From an uncultured Longilinea sp. (lineage in GTDB: Bacteria > Chloroflexota > Anaerolineae > Anaerolineales > Anaerolineaceae): a stretch of 11,496 nucleotides of DNA. Every line of letters starts with the position of its first letter. Within the stretch, counting starts at the first letter, position 1. The notes below the pieces were generated by a model that did no database searches, had not been told where the DNA came from, and saw only the letters and a program-made list of their open reading frames with translations. Positions 1 through 5,582 of this stretch are shown here, piece after piece. Both the position numbers and the translations under genes were made by a program. The stretch is taken from assembly GCA_937863945.1 (NCBI GenBank), contig CALMIB010000118.1, positions 1-11,496 on the forward strand. Direction: 5' to 3'.

Positions 1-463
1 CGAGGGCATCACCGTCTGGACAGCCTCGTCCGGCAGCTCGCCCGCGCAGCAGGAACTGGCCCGCCAGGTCCTGGGCGCGCTCGGCCAGGAGGTGTTCGTT
101 GAAGAGGAAAACTACCTTGACATGGCCACCGCGCTTTCAGGCACCGGGCCGGCCTATGTATTCATGTTCCTGGAGGCCATGATCGACGCCGGCGTCCACC
201 TGGGCTTTCCGCGCCGCATCGCCGAGCAATTGGTGCTGCAAACGGTCAGCGGCTCGGTGGAATACTCGCGCCGCAAGAAGTCTCACCCCGCGGCGCTGCG
301 CAATGAAGTCACCTCACCCGGCGGCACCTCGGCGGAAGCCATTTATTACCTGGAAAAAGCCGGATTCCGTACTGCCATTTCCCGCGCCATCTGGGCTGCA
401 TATGAACGCTCGCAAGAACTGGGTAAGGGGAAACCTTCCAGCCACCTGAAAGAAAATTCTTAG
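1..463 (+). CDS. proC: Pyrroline-5-carboxylate reductase, C-terminal part (cut by window edge)
   Basis: The last step of proline synthesis: NAD(P)H-dependent reduction of 1-pyrroline-5-carboxylate to proline in the cytoplasm. The frame is open from base 2, so about 153 residues are visible and the N-terminal Rossmann domain lies outside the window. The visible part begins with the end of the nucleotide-binding domain (EGITVWTASSG). It continues into the helical dimerisation domain with the family signatures ALSGTGPAYVF and NEVTSPGGTSAEAI, then AAYERSQELG near the C-terminus. An internal GTG at base 92 is not the start, because homology continues upstream of it. The stop codon TAG at 461-463 merges with the Shine-Dalgarno sequence of the next gene (TAGGAGG), so the two genes are probably cotranscribed and coupled. 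Family assignment is very secure from the signatures. Confidence 0.95.
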   Translation, partial: EGITVWTASSGSSPAQQELARQVLGALGQEVFVEEENYLDMATALSGTGPAYVFMFLEAMIDAGVHLGFPRRIAEQLVLQTVSGSVEYSRRKKSHPAALRNEVTSPGGTSAEAIYYLEKAGFRTAISRAIWAAYERSQELGKGKPSSHLKENS

Positions 464-472
464 GAGGAAGGC

Positions 473-1312
473 ATGAACCGGTTTTCACGAAGTTGGGAAC
501 TGATCAAAGCCAGCGCTCGCGTGCTGGCGGCCGACAAGGAACTGCTGGTCTTCCCAATAATTTCAGCCATTGCCTCGTTGTTCGTCACCGCCGCTTTCGC
601 CATTCCGTTATTCCTGAGCGGCGGCATCAGCCTGGGCGCGGAAAATGGATTCCCGGCGATTGATTACCTGACCCTGTTTCTCTTTTACATCGTGCAATAT
701 TTTGTGATCTTTTTTGCCAATACTGCGCTGGTGGGTGCGGCAACCATCCGCCTGAAAGGTGGCGATCCGACGGTGGGCGACGGTTTCCGCATTGCATTCA
801 GCCATTTAGGACCCATCTTGGGATACGCCGCCATCGCCGCCACAGTGGGTATGCTGCTGCGGCTCGTTTCTGAACGCAGCCGCGGCCTGGGAAGACTGGT
901 CGTCTCGCTGCTCGGCTTCGCCTGGAACATCGCCACCTTCCTGGTCGTTCCCATCCTGGCCGTCGAAGGCATCGGCCCCGTTCAGGCCATCCAGCGCAGC
1001 ACGGCGCTGCTCAAGAAGACCTGGGGCGAGCAGATCATTGCGAACTTCGGCGTCGGCGCGATTTTCGGCCTGATCGTTTTTGGCCTCATCCTGATTAGCC
1101 TGCCCGTCTTTTATTTGCTCATCACCGCCGAAATCATCTGGGGCGTCATCGTGCTGGCTGTGAGCCTGGTGCTGGCCTTTGTTTTGATAGGTCTGGTCCA
1201 CTCCACGCTCAACGCCATTTATTCCGCGGCGATTTATCAGTATGCCATAGCGGAACGCACCGGGTTCTTCGACGAGGAGATGATCCGCGGCGCGTTTGTT
1301 ACTCGTTCCTGA
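473..1312 (+). CDS. Polytopic membrane protein, DUF6159-like
   Basis: A 279-residue integral membrane protein of unknown function. The N-terminus (NRFSRSWELIKASARVLAADKEL) is an amphipathic segment followed by about six hydrophobic stretches, roughly residues 25-49, 63-92, 113-131, 142-164, 188-215 and 218-243. A short charged tail ends in FDEEMIRGAF. This pattern, including the opening 'SW.L.KAS..VL..DKELL.FP' and the central VEGIGPVQAIQRS..LLKKTWGE, is what I remember of the DUF6159 family. The assignment is from memory, not from a search. No catalytic residues are apparent. The start ATG has an excellent ribosome binding site (AGGAGG, 462-467) that overlaps the proC stop codon, with only 9 bases between the genes. 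It is probably the last gene of the proC transcript, because a strong hairpin follows 21 bases after its stop. Confidence 0.8.
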   Translation: MNRFSRSWELIKASARVLAADKELLVFPIISAIASLFVTAAFAIPLFLSGGISLGAENGFPAIDYLTLFLFYIVQYFVIFFANTALVGAATIRLKGGDPTVGDGFRIAFSHLGPILGYAAIAATVGMLLRLVSERSRGLGRLVVSLLGFAWNIATFLVVPILAVEGIGPVQAIQRSTALLKKTWGEQIIANFGVGAIFGLIVFGLILISLPVFYLLITAEIIWGVIVLAVSLVLAFVLIGLVHSTLNAIYSAAIYQYAIAERTGFFDEEMIRGAFVTRS

Positions 1313-1333
1313 CGCATCCCGATCATTAACACA

Positions 1334-1371
1334 AAAACCGGGATGGAAAAAGAGATCGCCATCCCGGTTTT
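1334..1371. terminator. Bidirectional hairpin terminator between convergent genes
   Basis: A perfect 13-bp inverted repeat: left arm AAAACCGGGATGG at 1334-1346, loop 1347-1358, right arm CCATCCCGGTTTT at 1359-1371. The A-rich left flank and T-rich right end give a short T-tract on either strand. It sits between the DUF6159-like gene (+) and the 65-residue gene (-), so it can serve both. Confidence 0.85.
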
Positions 1372-1397
1372 AGTTAACCGTTCGAAAGGCAGGGGGG

Positions 1398-1595
1398 TTA
1401 TCTGCGGTCAGCTTCTTTCACCAGGGCGCGGGCCAGTTCGAGCAATTCCACCCATTCTTCAGTGAAGAAGTGCAGCGTGACGTTGTTGAGTTCCAGGTGA
1501 TATGTGGTCTCGCCGTCGGGTTCGTCCGCTTTCCAGGCCAGGTAATTCTCGGTTTCAGCAATCGTATCGGTTTTGGGTTCTGCCGGGTTAGCCAT
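1398..1595 (-). CDS. Small acidic hypothetical protein (65 aa)
   Basis: I do not recognise this protein. It reads MANPAEPKTDTIAE at the start, then a compact segment ENYLAWKADEPDGETTYHLE, then NNVTLHFFTEEWVELLELA and a basic end (KEADRR). The pattern of short strands followed by an amphipathic helix (about residues 43-62) suggests a small folded cytoplasmic protein. No cysteines, signal peptide or membrane segment are present. A start two codons upstream (1601) is possible. However, the AGGAG at 1603-1607 would then be one base from the ATG, whereas it lies 7 bases from the ATG at 1595, so the inner start is preferred. The gene is monocistronic, with its own extended -10 and a shared terminator, which argues that it is real. 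Confidence 0.7.
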   Translation of the reverse strand: MANPAEPKTDTIAETENYLAWKADEPDGETTYHLELNNVTLHFFTEEWVELLELARALVKEADRR

Positions 1596-1602
1596 CTTCA
1601 TA

Positions 1603-1607
1603 CTCCT
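1603..1607 (-). promoter_or_regulatory. Ribosome binding site that decides the start of the 65-aa gene
   Basis: AGGAG on the minus strand. It is 7 bases from the ATG at 1595 but only one base from the in-frame ATG at 1601, which favours the inner start codon. Confidence 0.65.
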
Positions 1608-1626
1608 TTTTCATGAGGTTGCATCC

Positions 1627-1635
1627 ATTATCCCA
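1627..1635 (-). promoter_or_regulatory. Extended -10 promoter for the 65-aa gene
   Basis: The minus strand reads TGGGATAAT, i.e. TGn followed by GATAAT (5 of 6 bases of the -10 consensus). No good -35 is present, as is usual for extended -10 promoters. It lies about 25 bases upstream of the ribosome binding site and downstream of the terminator of the preceding FHA gene. Confidence 0.45.
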
Positions 1636-1667
1636 CAAAATCAGTTGACCAGAAATTAGAAGTCATT

Positions 1668-1696
1668 AAAAAAACGGGCAGCGAACCTGCCCGTTT
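1668..1696 (-). terminator. Rho-independent terminator of the FHA gene
   Basis: Read on the minus strand: AAACGGGCA (1696-1688), a 7-base loop, TGCCCGTTT (1680-1672), then more T to give a run of seven T residues ending at 1668. It starts 12 bases after the stop codon of the FHA gene, a classic intrinsic terminator. Confidence 0.9.
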
Positions 1697-1707
1697 GGTG
1701 TTCAACA

Positions 1708-2448
1708 TCACCGGCAATAGCCGGGCACGAACAGGTTCACCAGTTTCGGGAAGAGCGCACAGTACAGATTCAACGCATCCACCACCACAAACACCAGGCA
1801 GAGCACCACCAGCAAGGCAACCACAATGATGGTGATTAAAGCCCAGTTGGATAATTTCTTTTTCGCGGGAGCTGGCGCAGCCGGCTGGTCTGGCATCTGT
1901 CCGGCGTAGCCGCCGGCAACGGGTGCAGCCGCCGGATGCTGGTAAAGGTTGGGATTTTGATCCTCCGCCTGGTCCAACCAGGAACCTTGATCCGGCGGCA
2001 CCACCGGTTCATAGACGTTGGCCGGTTGCGGGGTGGAATAGGAGGGCATGGAAAATGGCGGCGGCGCTACGGGAAGTTTGGGCTGTTCAACCTGCGCGGG
2101 AGCCTCCTGGCGCAATTGCGTGCCAATGGAGGCCACGGTAGCATCCGTGTCAACCATCTCGTAAACGAAATTGATGCGCTCGCCCAGCGTCAGAAACTCG
2201 CCCGGATGAAGGACGTACGGCCCGGCCAGGCGCTGTCCGTTCACAAAGGTGCCATTGGTCGAACCCAGGTCCTCGACGCCGTACTGGTTGCCCTGCAGGA
2301 ACAATCGCAAATGCCGTCGCGAAACCTCAGGATCGTTGACGATGATATCGTTGCTCAGATCGCGTCCGATGGATAATTCGGTTTTTTCGAGCGGGTAAAC
2401 CTGGCCCGCGTTTGGACCTGAGCGCATCACCAACCGGTATACAATCAT
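1708..2448 (-). CDS. FHA-domain protein with C-terminal membrane anchor
   Basis: A 246-residue protein. Residues 1-97 form a forkhead-associated domain, which binds phosphothreonine peptides. The diagnostic residues are all present: G28-R29, S43-R44-R45-H46 and G62-S63-T64-N65-G66-T67 followed by N70-G71. Residues about 98-196 are a proline-, alanine- and glutamine-rich linker. KKK at 197-199 precedes one hydrophobic helix (about 201-223) and a short tail with cysteines at 230 and 245. The FHA domain should therefore face the cytoplasm. The role is probably to recruit a phosphorylated partner, such as a Ser/Thr kinase target, to the membrane; no kinase is encoded in the window. The start ATG has a strong AAGGAGG six bases away. 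The gene has a near-consensus promoter and its own terminator, so it is transcribed alone. The partner is unknown. Confidence 0.9.
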   Translation of the reverse strand: MIVYRLVMRSGPNAGQVYPLEKTELSIGRDLSNDIIVNDPEVSRRHLRLFLQGNQYGVEDLGSTNGTFVNGQRLAGPYVLHPGEFLTLGERINFVYEMVDTDATVASIGTQLRQEAPAQVEQPKLPVAPPPFSMPSYSTPQPANVYEPVVPPDQGSWLDQAEDQNPNLYQHPAAAPVAGGYAGQMPDQPAAPAPAKKKLSNWALITIIVVALLVVLCLVFVVVDALNLYCALFPKLVNLFVPGYCR

Positions 2449-2477
2449 TGCCCGCCTCCTTTGTGCCCTTCGATTAA

Positions 2478-2506
2478 AGTTTACTGACTTTGAGAAAGCC
2501 TGTCAA
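2478..2506 (-). promoter_or_regulatory. Sigma-70-type promoter of the FHA gene
   Basis: On the minus strand there is a perfect -35 TTGACA (2506-2501), a 17-base spacer and a -10 TAAACT (2483-2478, 4 of 6). The predicted start is near 2471, leaving a leader of about 22 bases with the ribosome binding site. The spacer contains TTTGAGAAA on the plus strand (2489-2497), which is repeated near the divergent promoter. Confidence 0.75.
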
Positions 2507-2514
2507 TGAAAAAT

Positions 2515-2534
2515 ACTGGGGGAACAGCCCCGGT
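2515..2534. repeat. Short inverted repeat in the divergent promoter region
   Basis: ACTGGGG (2515-2521) can pair with CCCCGGT (2528-2534) across a 6-base loop, with one G-T wobble. It lies just upstream of the FHA -35 element. Function unknown; it could be a regulator site or chance. Confidence 0.35.
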
Positions 2535-2565
2535 CTGCATCCTGCTTGCCCCAAAAGATATTTGA

Positions 2566-2586
2566 GAAAACCGTTTTCGCTATAAT
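2566..2586 (+). promoter_or_regulatory. Promoter of the Crp/Fnr-family gene with overlapping palindrome
   Basis: A perfect -10 TATAAT at 2581-2586 puts the start near 2593. There is no recognisable -35 at the usual distance. Instead a 13-bp palindrome, GAAAAC-C-GTTTTC (2566-2578), fills the spacer. A protein bound there would overlap RNA polymerase, so it is a candidate operator, possibly for autoregulation. The -10 is clear; the operator role is inference. Confidence 0.6.
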
Positions 2587-2625
2587 CAAGCATAGAATCC
2601 AATCATTCACTCTTCAGGATCCACG

Positions 2626-3306
2626 ATGGTCGTACTGAACGTTCCGGCTGATGCCAAACTGGCTCACCTGCAAAACTGCCGCTTCTGTGCCGGTTTTGCC
2701 CCCGCGGTCCTGGCCGAGTTGCAGCGCGGCGTGGTGATCCAAAAGTACAGCGCCGGCGAGACCATTTTGGTGGAAGGCGATCCCTGTGATGGCCTGTTCA
2801 GCCTGATCGACGGCAGCGTCAAATTATTCAAATTATCACCCACCGGCCGGGAATTGATCCTCACTGTTTTTGAAAAAGGCATGTCGTTTAATGAAGTGCC
2901 CGTTTTTGACGGCGGTCGCAACCCGATCAACGTGGACGCCTTGGAAGACTGCACGCTGCTGCTGATCCCGCGGGATGTGATGACCCGCACCATCCAGCGG
3001 CACCCGGAGCAAGGCTTCGCAGTCATCCAACGGTTGGCGGAGAATTTGCGGAACATGCTCGAACTGATCGAGCAACTGGCGTTTATGCAAGTCCCCAACC
3101 GCCTGGCACGCCTGCTGCTGCGCCTGCCGGAGGACCACTCGTACACACAGGAGCAGTTGGCCGCGCGCCTGGGCACCGTGCGCGAGGTAGTCTCGCGCGC
3201 GCTGACCGAACTGGAGGAAGCCGGCGCCATCCGCTGCCGGCGCCGCCGGATCGAGATCCTGGACCGCGCGATCCTGGATAGCTGGGCCAATCCTCCCAAC
3301 CGTTAA
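2626..3306 (+). CDS. Crp/Fnr-family transcription regulator
   Basis: A 226-residue cytoplasmic regulator. Residues about 22-135 form a cyclic-nucleotide-binding-like beta-roll (YSAGETILVEGD, LFSLIDGSVKLF). A dimerisation helix follows (about 131-156), then a winged helix-turn-helix (about 157-215) with YTQEQLAARLGTVREVVSRALTELEEAG. The recognition helix carries E187, S190 and R191, the E-xx-SR pattern of FNR and CRP relatives that read TGA half-sites. Cysteines at 18, 21, 54 and 109 lie in the sensor part, resembling the number but not the exact spacing of the FNR iron-sulphur ligands. The cNMP-contacting Arg-Ser motif of CRP is not evident, so sensing of redox, NO or oxygen is more likely than cAMP. 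The weak AGGA (2616-2619) is six bases before the ATG. The gene faces nrfHA, whose promoter has a matching site, so it is a good candidate to control nitrite reduction. Confidence 0.92.
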   Translation: MVVLNVPADAKLAHLQNCRFCAGFAPAVLAELQRGVVIQKYSAGETILVEGDPCDGLFSLIDGSVKLFKLSPTGRELILTVFEKGMSFNEVPVFDGGRNPINVDALEDCTLLLIPRDVMTRTIQRHPEQGFAVIQRLAENLRNMLELIEQLAFMQVPNRLARLLLRLPEDHSYTQEQLAARLGTVREVVSRALTELEEAGAIRCRRRRIEILDRAILDSWANPPNR

Positions 3307-3309
3307 TCA

Positions 3310-3341
3310 ATGAAACGGCGAGACATTCCCCGCCGTTTCAT
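3310..3341. terminator. Shared hairpin between the regulator gene and nrfA
   Basis: A perfect 11-bp stem: ATGAAACGGCG (3310-3320) and CGCCGTTTCAT (3331-3341) with a 10-base loop. It lies 4 bases after the regulator stop codon and 19 bases after the stop of the convergent nrfA gene. There is no T-run on either side, so termination may be inefficient or factor-dependent, or the hairpin may mainly protect the 3' ends. Confidence 0.65.
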
Positions 3342-3359
3342 GAATTGCGCAGGTTGGAT

Positions 3360-4664
3360 TTATTGTTGGGCGACCCTGGCAGCCGAAGGCGCCGCCTGGA
3401 GCGCCTTCAACTGTGCCTGCCGGGCCAGATTGGTGGCATCCGCCAGGATGCGTAACGCCTCTTCAGGATTGTGAAAGCCCATGCTGTTCTCAGCGGCAAT
3501 GAAATCCCAGCGCAACTGCGCCTTGCGGTGGAGAACGCGCGCTTCCTCCAGCAAGCCGGCATCCGCCGTCTTCAGCGCGGCTGCCGCTTTGATGGCCGCG
3601 ATGGCATCCACGATTGCCTGTTCGGTCGCCAGCATGGTCTCGTTGACCTGGTTCTGGATGGTGGTCACGCGCTCGACCACATAGGGCACATCGGTATGGC
3701 ATTGCCCGCATGCCTGCGAGGGGTTGAGCAGCGGCGAATGCACATCATGCGACGAGTATTTGACCGCGCCGTCGCGCGTGTAGGGCATGTGGCAGTCGGC
3801 GCACGAAACTCCGGCGTTGTAATGCGTGCTGCCGTAGCTGAACAGTTCGTAATCGGGGTGCTGCATCTTGATCATGGCCGCGCCGCTGTCGGGGTGTGTC
3901 CAGTCGGTGAAGCCTTCTTCATCGTAGTACGCGTCGATTTCATCAATCGAAGTGCCGTTTGCCCAGGGCAGAGTCAGGTATTTATCGTCCCCTTCGAAGT
4001 AGTACTCGACATGGCAGTTGGCGCACACGACGGTGCGCATTTCCTGGCGCGTGAAGGTCTGCCAATCCTTGCCTTGCGCTTTCAGGGCTTCATCGAGCGC
4101 GGGATTGGTGACGATCAGGCGCATGGTATTGGCTTCATGGCAATTCGCGCATCCGATCGGCTCGGTGATCTTTTCGGTAAGTTGCGAGAATTTGAGCGAA
4201 TCGTACTGGCGCATGCCCATTTCGGCCCACAACTCGGGATTGTTGGAACTCTTGCATGAATAACACGTGCCGGGTGTGGTATCGCTCAAGCGCGGGGTAT
4301 TGCGGACATCTGCCAGCGCATTCAGATGGCCGCGGTCTTCCCCATAACCCTTACTGAAGGAATACCCAGCAAACAATGTCCGCAGCATCGGATCCACATC
4401 CAGTTTTTCAAACGGCTCCGATCCGCCAAAGGTTGTGCGCGTGTTGTTCGTCAGGGTCTTCTGCAGCGAAGAGTACTGGTTGGCAAAATTTTGTCCCCAC
4501 TTGCTGCTGTCGGGCTCCATCGCGCTGATCTCAATCAACGGCGGAATGCCGCGCGTTTGGGCGGGTTGGTTCTTCATGAAGATCAGCAGCGCAATAATGA
4601 CCGCCGCCAGGACAAGGATGATTACTGAAACGATGATTTGAATGGGGGTAAATTTCTTCAGCAT
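3360..4664 (-). CDS. nrfA: Pentahaem cytochrome c nitrite reductase (ammonia-forming)
   Basis: The catalytic subunit that reduces nitrite to ammonium with six electrons outside the cytoplasmic membrane. It has five c-type haem sites: the NrfA-specific lysine-ligated CYSCK (134-138), then CANCH (172-176), CANCH (214-218), CADCH (288-292) and CGQCH (319-323). Active-site and calcium-site residues line up: E220-Y221 in the VEYYF motif, K266-M-Q268 followed directly by catalytic H269, and probably R111 in the RGH motif. Residues 7-30 are a hydrophobic helix without a clear cleavage site, so the protein is probably membrane-anchored rather than soluble periplasmic. Its 434 residues are slightly shorter than the E. 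coli precursor. The start has GGAG six bases away, and this site lies within the end of nrfH; only 3 bases separate the genes. It receives electrons from NrfH. A CcmFGH-type or Ccs haem ligation system would be needed and is not in the window. Confidence 0.97.
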   Translation of the reverse strand: MLKKFTPIQIIVSVIILVLAAVIIALLIFMKNQPAQTRGIPPLIEISAMEPDSSKWGQNFANQYSSLQKTLTNNTRTTFGGSEPFEKLDVDPMLRTLFAGYSFSKGYGEDRGHLNALADVRNTPRLSDTTPGTCYSCKSSNNPELWAEMGMRQYDSLKFSQLTEKITEPIGCANCHEANTMRLIVTNPALDEALKAQGKDWQTFTRQEMRTVVCANCHVEYYFEGDDKYLTLPWANGTSIDEIDAYYDEEGFTDWTHPDSGAAMIKMQHPDYELFSYGSTHYNAGVSCADCHMPYTRDGAVKYSSHDVHSPLLNPSQACGQCHTDVPYVVERVTTIQNQVNETMLATEQAIVDAIAAIKAAAALKTADAGLLEEARVLHRKAQLRWDFIAAENSMGFHNPEEALRILADATNLARQAQLKALQAAPSAARVAQQ

Positions 4665-4667
4665 GGT

Positions 4668-5165
4668 TCACTCCTTGTTCGTAATTTCAGGTGCGTACAA
4701 TCCTTGATCCTGGTAAGGCAAAATGGTGATGCCCCGCGGGCCGTGGGCAGTGTTGCGGTGACAATCAAAACAATAGCGACCCGAATCCATGGTTCCATCC
4801 GCGATTGCCGAAACGGTGGTTTCGTGGCAGCGCAGGCAATTGCCCTGGATGATGTTGTCTGTATCGGGTTTGGCGCGCAGCGGCTCCGGGATGTTGCCGA
4901 GCGTGAAGTGGGTGACGTGGTTGACGCCTGAACGCGCCTTGATAAAATATTTTTGGATCAATGCGTGCGGCGTGTGGCAGTCGTTGCAGGTTGTAAAATT
5001 CTGGTGACTGGCGTGATACCAGCCTTCATAGACATAATCCATGACGTGGCAATTGTTACAGGTAGTGGGGTTGTCGCCCAGGTAGGCTGTAAAGTTGGTG
5101 GCATACAGGCCAACGCCGAGGACCGCAATCAGCGCCACGATTCCAACGACCAGGGGAAGTTTCAT
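4668..5165 (-). CDS. nrfH: Tetrahaem cytochrome c quinol dehydrogenase NrfH
   Basis: A membrane-bound NapC/NirT/NrfH-family cytochrome that oxidises menaquinol and passes electrons to NrfA. Its 165 residues contain one N-terminal transmembrane helix (about 4-23) and four CxxCH motifs at 36-40, 60-64, 110-114 and 132-136. The first site reads CNNCHVM, with M42 in the CxxCHxM arrangement known for the unusual haem 1 ligation of NrfH. SGVNHVTHF (about 79-87) supplies histidines typical of the family. The start ATG is preceded by GAGG five bases away. It is the first gene of a two-gene operon with nrfA. The promoter upstream has a TGTGA-N6-TCACA site near -42, so it is probably activated by a Crp/Fnr-family protein. 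Confidence 0.96.
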   Translation of the reverse strand: MKLPLVVGIVALIAVLGVGLYATNFTAYLGDNPTTCNNCHVMDYVYEGWYHASHQNFTTCNDCHTPHALIQKYFIKARSGVNHVTHFTLGNIPEPLRAKPDTDNIIQGNCLRCHETTVSAIADGTMDSGRYCFDCHRNTAHGPRGITILPYQDQGLYAPEITNKE

Positions 5166-5202
5166 GAAATCCTCTTTGCGCCGAAGGATAAATTCTTATT
5201 CT

Positions 5203-5208
5203 ATTTTA
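5203..5208 (-). promoter_or_regulatory. -10 element of nrfHA
   Basis: TAAAAT on the minus strand (5 of 6 consensus bases) puts the start near 5196, about 30 bases upstream of nrfH. There is no -35 consensus; the activator site occupies that position. An alternative TAGAAT lies directly downstream (5203-5198). Confidence 0.55.
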
Positions 5209-5230
5209 ATGTAAGCCGGGGATTCGGGTA

Positions 5231-5246
5231 TGTGACTCAAGTCACA
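5231..5246 (-). promoter_or_regulatory. Crp/Fnr-type operator upstream of nrfHA
   Basis: TGTGACTCAAGTCACA matches the consensus TGTGA-N6-TCACA with no mismatch. The dyad extends to 8 bp per arm (ATGTGACT/AGTCACAT, 5230-5247) around a central CA. Its centre (5238.5) is about 42 bases upstream of the start predicted from TAAAAT. This is the class II activator position, and it explains the missing -35. Confidence 0.8.
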
Positions 5247-5248
5247 TT

Positions 5249-5510
5249 GACAATTGGCAACCCATCAGACCAACCACTGGTTAACAACAAGACCCCGCCG
5301 CGCCGTGTGCTGCATAGTTTTGAACCTGCTAACGCAGGTTGGGAACCTCCACGGGGGATCTGCCTTGGCCGAAGCCTATCGCGTCACAACCGTGATCATG
5401 GATCCCATTTAAAACGTGTTGGCTCAAAACCGGTCTTGCCGCATCACGAACACAGCAGGGCAATTCCCTTATACCACATTTCAAAACAAAATGAAAGTAG
5501 GCATCGGTTT
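5249..5510. other. Non-coding stretch between nrfHA and PCu(A)C promoters
   Basis: I see no credible gene here. The short open frames on both strands lack ribosome binding sites and familiar protein patterns. The stretch holds several small dyads built from AACC/GGTT, for example AACCA-C-TGGTT at 5272-5282 and the hairpin set at 5323-5348, plus TCAC-N4-GTGA at 5384-5395. It could contain a small RNA or a decayed gene, but nothing proves either. Confidence 0.5.
5323..5348. repeat. Three-armed competing hairpin
   Basis: AACCTGC (5323-5329), GCAGGTT (5334-5340) and AACCT (5344-5348). The middle arm can pair with the first (7 bp, loop TAAC) or the third (AGGTT-GGG-AACCT, 5 bp). Both structures are perfect, but they exclude each other. 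No gene or promoter is close enough to assign a function. Confidence 0.5.
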
Positions 5511-5536
5511 GCGGTTTGCAACCGGTTGTCAACCGC
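5511..5536. promoter_or_regulatory. 26-bp nested dyad upstream of the PCu(A)C promoter
   Basis: Outer arms GCGGTT (5511-5516) and AACCGC (5531-5536) surround a perfect inner palindrome CAACCGGTTG (5519-5528), with only two non-matching pairs between them. It ends 8 bases before the -35 of the PCu(A)C promoter. This is the size and place expected for a dimeric regulator's operator. The regulator is unknown; a metal- or redox-responsive one is plausible given the gene. Confidence 0.6.
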
Positions 5537-5544
5537 GAGATCGC

Positions 5545-5572
5545 TTGACATGAATTTTCCTTGTTATATACT
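5545..5572 (+). promoter_or_regulatory. Sigma-70-type promoter of the PCu(A)C operon
   Basis: A perfect -35 TTGACA (5545-5550), a 16-base spacer and a -10 TATACT (5567-5572, 5 of 6) give a predicted start near 5579. It is one of the strongest promoter matches in the window. Confidence 0.8.
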
Positions 5573-5582
5573 GGTGCTTGGC

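Noticed and set aside
92..463. A separate short gene starting at GTG 92
   Set aside because: ProC homology continues in frame upstream to the window edge, so this is an internal codon of proC.
2490..2506. TTGA...TCAA around the FHA promoter as an FNR box
   Set aside because: The half-sites are separated by 9 bases rather than 6, and the match mainly reflects the TTGACA -35 element.
3471..4259. A 262-codon open frame antisense to nrfA
   Set aside because: It mirrors the codon structure of nrfA on a GC-rich strand. No ribosome binding site or recognisable domain; all five haem motifs support the opposite strand.
5384..5395. TCAC-N4-GTGA as a second Crp/Fnr site
   Set aside because: The half-sites are in the reversed orientation and the spacing is wrong for TGTGA-N6-TCACA.
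5329..5532. A 67-codon minus-strand open frame in the 5166-5625 gap
   Set aside because: Its start falls inside the 26-bp dyad region, it has no ribosome binding site, and the translation has no recognisable pattern.
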